From contig UWYS01000019.1 in NCBI GenBank assembly GCA_900291925.1, positions 62,001 to 126,000 of the forward strand: DNA of 64,000 nucleotides, read 5' to 3'. Position numbers and translations under genes: made by a program. Positions 53,719 through 61,785 of this stretch are shown piece after piece. Source of the DNA: Thecaphora thlaspeos (Eukaryota > Basidiomycota > Ustilaginomycetes > Urocystidales > Glomosporiaceae). The notes under the pieces were generated by a model that had not been told where the DNA came from, ran no database searches, and saw nothing but the letters and a program-made list of their open reading frames with translations. Within the stretch, counting starts at the first letter, position 1; every line of letters starts with the position of its first letter.

Positions 53719-56700
53719 CTACTTGTTTTGCGAGGCGCTCCAGGCTTCGTTGAGCCCGTTGAAGATGCCGGCGGCCAGCATGCGCTGCTCGACTGTGGTG
53801 TTGTTCGGTGTCAGCTGCAGGCGATGTGTGAGGGAAAGAGAGTAGGACACCGAGGATAAGAAAGGAGGAAAAGAGATGTCAGCAAGCTGCCGTGTCGACG
53901 GAGCGCCATTTGGAGACTCGACTCGCCTTGTCCGGGTGCACCTTCGCGATGGCCTTGACGTAGGCCTTCTTGACCTGTGCGTCGGTGACGAGCGCGTGCA
54001 TCCCAATCTTCTTCCAATCAAGCGCTGGCCAGGCCAGCGTGTCGACACTGGCGATGAGCGCACGCAGGTTGGTCTCCTTGCCGCCCTTCCACGCCGCCAC
54101 CCTGTCGTCGACGCTGTCCTTGTGCGACAGGCGCTCAGCCGCTTCGGCCTCCTGCGCGAGCTGATTCTTCTGGTGCGCCACCAGATTCTCGCCCGGCGTG
54201 TCTGTCATCGTCGCGGCGGCTGGCTTCCTATTGCGGGACGCAGAGGTGGTGGCGGAGGCGGTGGGGGCGGATGTACGTCCCAGTATCTTGCCGCACCTCG
54301 CCGCGCCATCGCGGGCGAACCGCATGTTGCTCGGTCCGCTTGCTCCGCTTCCTTCCCTCTTTTCGTACTCGAGAAGCAGCTCCCACGTCTGATTGGCCAG
54401 CTTCCACTTTTCTAACGCTTCGTACGCCTGCGCCTTGCGCAGCAGCGCCTTCGCGTAGCCGTCGCGGAGGTTAATCTCGCTCGCCAGTTCAGCTGATAAT
54501 GGGTGTTCGCCGCTTGGTCTGTAGAATGATGACGAGGCGCTCGGATGGATCAGCGTCAGCACCCGTTCGCAGTCTTCGATCGCGGCGGATGCAGAGCCGT
54601 TCTTGAGGCGTGCGTTGGCGCGGTTGTTGAGCAGAGGAACGAGGCGGAGCGATCCGGATTGGAGGGCATCGACGCCCCGCGTGTAACAAGCCTCGGCATC
54701 GCCGTAGGCGCCTTTCTTGAAGTGCTCGTTGCCTTCGGCCTTGTGGCGTCCAGAAGCTGACACTCTCGTAGCAGCGTCGTCGGGAACTTGTCGGTGGACC
54801 TTTGCTGTCTGGGACGTCGCTACGTCGGCGACTGCAGGACGTGAAGCTCCGCGCCGGTTCGGCGAGATATAAGGGCGCTTGGCATCCGCCTTCGGCGCTT
54901 CGAGGCCACCGGCGGGCCGGGGCGCCGTCGTTGGCGGCGCAGAGCCAGAGGCTGCGGCGTCATCATCATCCCAGAAATTGTCGGCGGGTAACTTGCCAGG
55001 CGTTTCGGCCTTCCGGCGCGGCACGGGAGGCGCCTCAACTATAGCGGTGACGGCGGATTGCGCCGATCCGGCGTCCCCGCGCACATCCTCGCCCTCGTCG
55101 TCCGAGTCCTTGAAGGCTTCACTGGTCGGCGCTGCTGAGCTGCCTGCCTCCGCCTCGGCCGCAATCTCGGCGTCGACCATCCACTTGGGCTTACCCTCCC
55201 ACTCCTTTTTGGCTGCCGCCGCTCCAGTCCCGATCCCCCATCGTCTCGCCCTTGCCCGTTCAGATCCAGCCCCTGCCAGACTCGAACGCCTCTCGGCCTC
55301 GGCGCTGCTGGCTTTCTGGTGCTCTTCCAAGGCCTTCTGAGCCTGTGCTTTGGCACTCGACCAAAAAGCGCTAGCCTTGCCGAGCATGTTGGCGCCGAGC
55401 TCGGAAGCCTGAGCATAGAGCTGATCCGCCTGCTGCTGCCATTCTGCGGAGCCTGCCTGCGAAGAAGGCGTGCCGTTCCTCGAGGATGCACGCAGACCGC
55501 CGGAGCTCGGGTAAGTGGCGACTGCCTCGTCCGGACCGACTGCGTTGCGATCTGGTCCCATGCGACACCTCCCCCTCCTTTCGGCCACTCGGATTTCGTA
55601 AGCCTCCAATTCGGCGTCACCATCGTCTCGGTACCTGGCGGCCTCCTGGCGCTGTAGCTCCTCGGCGAATCGCGCATCGGCGTCGCGCTGCCCATCGTCG
55701 CCGCCCGTTGCGGCAACCAGAAATTCCAGGGCGGCCTCGACGTCGAGCCCGCCGTTGGTTCGAGCTAGCGCCTTTCGCGCTTGCTGTGGCGAGAACCCCA
55801 TCTCTACGATCTGACCGATGACGTGCGGTGGAGGCGATACGGCGCGCGGATAGGTTGGGCGACTGCCGCTGGCCGGCGAGGGCTGCCGCGAGCTGAAGGA
55901 CGAGCTAGCGGGAGACTGAGAGGTGGAGTATGCGTGAGCTCGCATGGGGTGCAGGGCAGCGCGTGAGCCCGACTGCTTGTCGATCGGCTTGCCGAGTGCA
56001 CCGAGGATGTCATCGTCATCGCCGGCGGCGGCAGCGGCAGCGGCGGCGTCGGGGTCCGGATCGCTGTCGAACGCTGCAAAAGAGGGTGTGGGTGTCGCTT
56101 GTGAAGGAGGTGCGGAGGCGGGCTGATCAAATGAATCGAAGTCGAACGGATCCTTGGACGCCGGGGCCGGCTGCCACCTGGTGTTGTTTGCCGGTTTGGC
56201 CTGTGGTTCCGCTGAGCCACCGTCGGCGAAAGAGTCAAAACCCCATGGATCCCTGGAGCTGGCCAAGACGTCGTGTTTGAGCGGTTTCGAGGCGGCAGGT
56301 TGAATGGACAAAGTCAAAGGAGATGAGGAGGTGGGTCTTGCGCTTGGCCTTCCCAGGCTGTCCCATCCGCTGTCGAGGCCTGCCCATGCTGCCTGCTGGT
56401 CGCGCTGTTGGGCTCGGGCCTGTTGCTGAGCTCGCTTCTGCCTCTCTGCAAGGGCGAGGTTGCCTTGTTGTGACGAGGACCGGCTGTCGGAGATGTGAGC
56501 AGAAGCCGACGCGGATGCGGATGTGGATGCGGAGGCAAAGGAGAGGAGGGAGGAGAAGGCGTCCTGTGTTGACGCGGTGGCGGGGCTGCTGTTGGAGTGT
56601 TGTGCTGTGCCAGAGATCGCGGTACGCTGAGGCTGGCTCAGGTTGCCGGGTTGAAGAGCGGATGATGCGGCGCAAAGGGAGCGTGTTAGAGCGTCGAAGC

Positions 56701-56803
56701 TGTAGCTGTTGGTATTGGTGCTGCTGGCTGACCCTGTGGCGTAGCTGGTGGCGCGGTGGTCGCCTGATGGCTGCTTCCAATCGAGGCCGAGGAGGTCGTC
56801 CAT
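53719..56803 (-). CDS. SWA2: auxilin-like J-domain protein Swa2 (clathrin uncoating)
   Basis: Recruits Hsp70 to strip clathrin from vesicles. CDS is complement(join(53719..53814,53927..56803)), 990 aa, ATG at 56801-56803 (MDDLLGLDW). The N-terminal third has clathrin/adaptor-type motifs (DPWGFDSF, DPFDFDSF). UBA is at about 329-367 (GQIVEMGFSPQQARKALART). Three TPR-like repeats are at about 684-824 (KAEGNEHFKKGAYGDAEACY). The J domain is at about 914-990 with HPD in AIAKVHPDK. UBA-TPR-J is the exact order of yeast Swa2. The 112-bp intron interrupts the J domain: the exon ends CCGGACAAG and the intron begins GCGAGT, a GC donor, with acceptor CCTGCAG. Joining gives HPDKLTPNNTTVEQRMLAA and FNGLNEAWSASQNK, as conserved in auxilins; no GT donor yields this. 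Confidence 0.93.
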
Positions 56804-57343
56804 GGCTTGGCGTGGCGTTGAGATCGGCGGCGGCGGCCCGAGGGGGGGGGGGGGCAGTGAAAGCGAGAGGCAAGAGGTGGGTGATGGTCTCGAGTCGACA
56901 AGGCGGACTTGGTGGGCCCAACACCGCCAGCACAGACCATCCCGCTCTGCCCCCCTCGGCCCTCTCGCCCGGTTGGGCAGCGCGGAGCACTCGACGCGGG
57001 AGTCGGGCAGAGCAGCCGGGACCCAGACGCGGGAGTCGGGCAGAGCAACCGGGACCCAGACGCGGGAGTCGGGCAGAGCAACCGGGACCCAGACGCGGGA
57101 GACGCCAGCGCGAAGAATTTGTCTGCGTTGGCACCGCCTCGTCTTCTTCTTGGCTCCCCTCACCCTTCTCATTCCTATTCCTCCTCGACCTCGGCCGCTT
57201 CCTCACACCACAACACAGAACAGAGCGTCATCAGCCTCTTTCTCTTCCTCCCCTCCCTCCTCTGCACAGTCTTTCTTGTCGACGCACATCCACACGACAC
57301 ACGTCCTCGTCGCCACACACCCAATCCACACACGCCCTACGCC
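56804..57343. promoter_or_regulatory. divergent promoter region between SWA2 and the RRP17-NOL8 gene
   Basis: 540 bp between two divergent start codons. It contains a G run at about 56844-56853 and a 33-bp tandem repeat at 56993-57101. The frame of the downstream gene is open through part of this, but without an ATG better than 57344. Confidence 0.55.
56993..57101. repeat. 33-bp tandem repeat, 3.3 copies
   Basis: The unit starts GACGCGGGAGTCGGGCAGAG and ends CCGGGACCCA. Copies begin at 56993, 57026, 57059 and (partial) 57092 and are identical except for one A/G difference in the first. The array sits midway in the SWA2/RRP17-NOL8 divergent promoter. Confidence 0.9.
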
Positions 57344-59929
57344 ATGTCCGTCGCCCCCTCTGCAGGGCTCCTCGCCTTTACAGAGTCGGCCCAGAAGAAC
57401 AGCGGCGCTCCGCTCAAACATGCCAAAAGGAAGGGCAAGCGCTCGCACGCTGCATCTCGCCACGCCGGGGCCGGTCGTCACAAGGGTAAGAGCGCTGCCG
57501 TTGATTTCGACGAGGCCGCCAGAGCAGAGTACCTTACGGGCTTCCAGAAGAGAAAGGCCGCCAGGAAGGAGGCAGGCAGAGGGTCTCTAAGAAAGAAGGA
57601 GAGGGAAGAACAGCTCGCCTCGCGCAAAGAGGCTAGGGAGGCGAGAAAGCAGCGGGCGCGCGAAAACCTAAAGGCAGACAGGAGGGCCGTGGGTCTTCCT
57701 AGCGAGAGCGAAGGCGAGGACGAGGAAGATGGCGGTCGCCATGGCGACGACCACCAAGACGCGGCCGCCGTGCCCGACCTACAGGACGAGAGCTACGACA
57801 CCGACCAGCACCACACACACGTCGTCGTCGAGCCGTTTGACCCAGAAGAGGAGGAGAAGAGGCAGCAAGCGCAGCAGGCCCACATCCTCGCCATGAGCAA
57901 GGAGGGCAAGAAGGAAAAGGAAAAGGTGACAAAGACTGTCGCCACCGTCGAGGCCCTGCCTCCTTCCTCGGCCAAGGCCAACAAGGCAAATGCGAGTTTT
58001 CGTCCTTTTGTTTCCGACCGCCATCTCCCTGTACCACTCTGGCATAGCGCGCTCCCAGCAGCTGACCGTCGCCTGCCTTCTCCCTCGCCCTCTCCTCCCA
58101 CTCTCTGCCACCCCTTTCGCCTTGCTCTGTTGCTATTAACCCGCTCGCCCCTCGCAGAGTCAGAGGAAGAAGAGTCAGACGCGGACCCGCCGGAACATGA
58201 GCAGGACCCCGCCCAAAAAAGGCTTCACATCGCGGGGCTCACAGAAGCCTTCACAGCGGAGGAGCTAAAACAGCGATTCGCCACATTCGGCCGCGTCGTC
58301 GCACTGGACGAGTGGCCGGGCCCCCGCAGCGCTAGCGGTCAGCTCAGGCCGTTTGCGTACCTCACCATCGAAGCGTCAGGGCCGCAGATCTCGAGATGCA
58401 TCAATCTGCTCAACGGGTCGATGTGGAAGGGGGCAAAACTACGGGTCGGAGAGGCGAAGCCGGACTTCAGGAAGGGGAGGCTTGTCGAGCTGGAAAAGGA
58501 ACAGGAGGCCGAGCTCATCAAGCCAGCGAAGCGGAAACGTCTGCCGGGCCACATCGGCATTGAGAGCAGCGACATGGACCCCGTCACACCGCAACGAGTC
58601 AAGGAAGGTCTCTGGGGTTGGAAAAGGACTCCCGCCGGCCATCTCATCCGCCCGCTGCACATCAGGCCCGAGCATCCGCTGCCTAGGCCCGCTCCACTCA
58701 AGACCAAAGACGGCGAGAACGTCAAGGGCACCAGGCGTCCCAGGGCCAACGCGGTCCCTTCGAAGCGGGCAAAGAGGATTACGATCGACCCGACGCGATA
58801 CGGCGCCGTCCATATCACAGGCTCTATGCTGGATGCGTTCTCGGGCAGCGTCTTGGACGTGAGCTCCTTGGGACCGGGAGAGTGGCAGTGCGAAGAGATT
58901 GACGAAGAGAACGATGACGCAGCAGCGCTGCGACCGGGGACCGCCCTGACGAGGCTGGTCAGGTGGAGATTCGTCGGCAAGGACGGCGAAGCGCTGCACG
59001 AGGAGTTTGCCAAACTGCCCGTTCGCCCGATCGTTGTACCGGATATGACCAGAACGGTCCCGACCACGGCAGCAGCAGCAGCGACGGCGACGGCGGCGCT
59101 GCCCTCAGCAACCTCCGAAACTTCTGCGACAGTGGTCAGCGGACACCCCGAGCAGGACGAGAGGGCTGAACCCATGGATGAGGACGAGCTCAGTTTTGGC
59201 GCAGAGGCGCAGTCGGACGCAGGCAGCGATCTATTTGCCGGCTTCCCAACCTCGCTCCCAACCGCCAAGGAAGACGACGCGTCCGAGCAGATGCAGACCC
59301 CTGCTATGGCTATGGGTGATGCGTCGACGCGGATGCAGAGGCTGACGGAGATGTTCAGGCCGCAGGAAGAGGGCGGTGCGGGCAAAGGCTTTTCGCTCAT
59401 GCGCATTCTGGGTGACGATCTGGACCTCGAGCTCGATGACGAGCTGGATTTTGCCGTCGAGGAGGAAAACGAGGTTCCCTTCAGGGCGGAGGACGAGGGT
59501 AAGGAGACCAACGGGATCGCTGCCGCGGTGACGGCGCGAGGCCCGCACTCGTGGTTCGACGCCAACCCAGAGATCCCTCTCCTCTTTCCGAGCGCTCGAT
59601 CAGGCCCGCGCTCGATCCTGGACAAGCTCAAAGAGCCGCAGATGACGCCGCTGATAGCATCTTCCGCTCCGAGAGGACTGTCGATGGGCTTTTCGAGCGC
59701 CACGACCGGCGCCAATGCGGTGCCGGTGTCGAGCAGCACGGTCGGCTACGTGGCCTTCTGTCGAACAGAGACCGAGGCGCAGCTGGACGAGGCATGGGCA
59801 GCGAGGCGCGTGCGGTTGACCAAGGACTCTAAGAAGATGCACCGAGAGGCGGTGCGCAAGAAGAAGACGAAGTTTGTCGGTAGCAAGCGAGCCACAGCCG
59901 TCGCCGCCGCCGGAGAGCGGGAGGCCTAG
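57344..59929 (+). CDS. RRP17: composite nucleolar protein: Rrp17/NOL12 domain joined to a NOL8-type RRM
   Basis: The open frame from the ATG at 57344 (MSVAPSAGLLAF) gives 861 aa. Residues about 50-120 are the Nop25/Rrp17 domain (VDFDEAARAEYLTGFQKRKA, then REEQLASRKEAREARKQ), a 5'-exonuclease-associated pre-60S rRNA factor in yeast. From about residue 292 there is an RRM (KRLHIAGLTEAFTAEELKQR, FAYLTIEA, LNGSMWKGAKLRVGEAKPDF) matching NOL8, followed by an acidic region and a basic C-terminus. About 55 residues in between, encoded at about 57990-58158, look untranslated: the DNA is pyrimidine-rich with a TATTAACC branch-like motif and CTCGCAG acceptor. I expect an intron, but the donor is unclear (GC donors after 57985 or 57991, or a weak GT at 57996). 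Two separate genes are the alternative. Confidence 0.75.
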   Translation: MSVAPSAGLLAFTESAQKNSGAPLKHAKRKGKRSHAASRHAGAGRHKGKSAAVDFDEAARAEYLTGFQKRKAARKEAGRGSLRKKEREEQLASRKEAREARKQRARENLKADRRAVGLPSESEGEDEEDGGRHGDDHQDAAAVPDLQDESYDTDQHHTHVVVEPFDPEEEEKRQQAQQAHILAMSKEGKKEKEKVTKTVATVEALPPSSAKANKANASFRPFVSDRHLPVPLWHSALPAADRRLPSPSPSPPTLCHPFRLALLLLTRSPLAESEEEESDADPPEHEQDPAQKRLHIAGLTEAFTAEELKQRFATFGRVVALDEWPGPRSASGQLRPFAYLTIEASGPQISRCINLLNGSMWKGAKLRVGEAKPDFRKGRLVELEKEQEAELIKPAKRKRLPGHIGIESSDMDPVTPQRVKEGLWGWKRTPAGHLIRPLHIRPEHPLPRPAPLKTKDGENVKGTRRPRANAVPSKRAKRITIDPTRYGAVHITGSMLDAFSGSVLDVSSLGPGEWQCEEIDEENDDAAALRPGTALTRLVRWRFVGKDGEALHEEFAKLPVRPIVVPDMTRTVPTTAAAAATATAALPSATSETSATVVSGHPEQDERAEPMDEDELSFGAEAQSDAGSDLFAGFPTSLPTAKEDDASEQMQTPAMAMGDASTRMQRLTEMFRPQEEGGAGKGFSLMRILGDDLDLELDDELDFAVEEENEVPFRAEDEGKETNGIAAAVTARGPHSWFDANPEIPLLFPSARSGPRSILDKLKEPQMTPLIASSAPRGLSMGFSSATTGANAVPVSSSTVGYVAFCRTETEAQLDEAWAARRVRLTKDSKKMHREAVRKKKTKFVGSKRATAVAAAGEREA

Positions 59930-61204
59930 GCCCGATCAAAGCTACACCCTGTCCTAGCTTCCGCAGCTCTCGTATATCGGTTGGCCCAGAAGAAATCTAG
60001 AGGCATCCTAGGCCTGTCTCTCACACCAGCAAATGGGTTACTGCATACTTTTGTGTGGGAAGGGCAAGGCCTCTCAGTTCAAAGGCTCCCAGCCTGCCAC
60101 CTGCACTGTGGTGTTAGTGCAGCAGCCAGCAGTTGGGGCAGAGGGTGGGGGCCATTGTGTGCCAAGGTTAAGGTGGTGCAGGGTGGGCCAGAAGCATCTG
60201 TGTTGGTTAGGCAACCAGATTGCACCAGGAGAAGCTGGAAGGCACAAGTAGGCCTGCAGAAGTGGTGTAGAGGGCAGATGCTGCAAGAGTGTGTTGCTCT
60301 GTGGCAAAGCAGTTGCATAAGGGCAACTAGCCCAACCAGCAACCTATTGAAAGAAATAATGGGGTTGTAGGTGGAATGAGAGGTGTGACTATGTCAATGC
60401 TGATGATGGTTGGTAGTACTGAGAAGGGAAAGAGTGAGCAAGGAACTGGCTAATATACAAGAGAAGACTGGTACACCCCACACCATTTGCTGGCAGCCTC
60501 TTGGATCTGCTGCTCCCACCTTCCAGCTTGGAACTGTACCCTATTTCCAACTTTGACTCCAACTCCTAGGTCCCCAACAGGTCTCAACCCTCTTTTTATC
60601 AGGCTCAAGATGTCAGGTCCAGAGTTGGCATCAATTCTGCACAAACAGTATCTGTCCTGCCAAGGTTGTATATGCTCAAGTGCTTTTAGTTGGAGAATTG
60701 TTTCAACAGAAACTTTGGTTTGTGGTGCACAACAATAGGGTACAGCCTCAGGCTGGAGGGTAGGGGTGTGGAACTGTGGGACTTACCAAACTTCTCTTTC
60801 CAAATTAGCCAGTCTCTTGCTTGCACTTTCCCTCTAGAATACCAATCATCTATCATCAGCATTGACATAGTCACATCTTGCATCTCATCTCAGAGCAAGG
60901 ACTCATATGACCTTGGCACCATAGAAGCATTTTTTATATTCATCCTTGCAAGTAGTAAAATTGACAAAAAAAAAAACTTTCAGAAAGCATTGGATGCAAC
61001 AATATTGAGCAGCTTCTTGTAGAGATATACAGCACTCAAGCACAATCAACTATTCATGACAATCAGCACCACACTTGCTTTCTGCTGCCACAGGGAGGGG
61101 GTTAGGGGGCTGGTCAGATATTCTAATTGGAAATAATTATGTAATTGAATATAGGTGTTAAATTGAATATAATAATTTTATTTTCTTCATTACTTGGTGT
61201 ACTT
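59930..61204. mobile_element. CpG-free, AT-richer block; probable decayed mobile element upstream of tRNA-Gly
   Basis: Reading base by base, no CG dinucleotide occurs between the ones at 59978-59979 and 61233-61234, although CpG is abundant on both sides. TG and CA are frequent, an A12 run lies near 60966-60977, and the last 70 bp before the tRNA are strongly AT-rich. The open frames are short and I recognise none. This composition fits an old inserted element whose methylated CpGs were lost by deamination, and its position just upstream of a tRNA gene fits Pol III-directed retroelement targeting. Element class and exact ends are unknown; the first 50 bp belong to the RRP17-NOL8 3' flank. Confidence 0.5.
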
Positions 61205-61306
61205 GCATTGATAGTGTAGGGGTATCATGAGTCGTTGCCACTCATCGTCTTTCCGCAGATGATCAACCGATTCGACTCGACCGGGGTTCGAGTCCCCGTC
61301 AATGCA
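61205..61306 (+). tRNA. tRNA-Gly (anticodon GCC) with a 31-nt intron
   Basis: Acceptor stem GCATTGA (61205-61211) pairs with TCAATGC (61299-61305); discriminator A. Anticodon stem AGTCG/CGACT encloses TTGCCA...T with anticodon GCC. The intron (61241-61271) is at the canonical 37/38 site and has an internal hairpin (TCATC at 61242-61246 with GATGA at 61258-61262). The T-arm CGGGG-TTCGAGT-CCCCG is perfect. The mature length is 71 nt, as for other tRNA-Gly. Confidence 0.93.
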
Positions 61307-61785
61307 GTACTTTTTTACAAGTCGATAGTGCCCTGGGTCGACAACTACTGCTTCCTACGACGATGCGAGCTTCTGCTGAGTGCTTCTGAGTGCCCCAGGG
61401 ACGTGTCTTTTTGCCAACATCCAGAACATTCGTTCGTGCTCGAACCTGGTCAAGGTTCAGGTTCAGGTCGTCTAGTTATGGCGACGCAGTCGGGATCATC
61501 GTTTCCCCGACTCCAATACCGCCTCGCATCTGGACAGCGATCTGCACGCCCGTCCACACGACGATGCCGCCCGCAGATGTGGGTCGGCCCCGCACGGCGC
61601 GCAGCTGCTAACGTGAGAAGCGCACGAATCTAGCAGCAGGTTGCACGATGCTTATGGTCCATGAATTTGAGCAAGCAGGCGTCTAATCTTTACAAGTTGC
61701 ACTTCTGCATAGCACTTGGAAGAAGTTGCGTTTGACGAAGTGATACCAACAAGGTGTGCCTAGTGACGGGCAATCGATCGGCGTT
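61307..61785. other. intergenic region, tRNA-Gly to CCH1 3' end
   Basis: 479 bp. Apart from the Pol III terminator it should hold the CCH1 3' UTR. A short GGTTCA direct repeat is near 61454-61466. I see no gene. Confidence 0.4.
61311..61316 (+). terminator. Pol III terminator of tRNA-Gly
   Basis: T6 run starting 5 nt after the discriminator base. Confidence 0.8.

Noticed and set aside
58339..59739. 466-codon minus-strand frame across the NOL8-like half
   Set aside because: Ser-rich antisense shadow without a family match.
60450..61022. Short frames in the CpG-free block as transposase or integrase fragments
   Set aside because: I could not match any of them to a known transposon protein, so the mobile-element reading rests on composition and position only.
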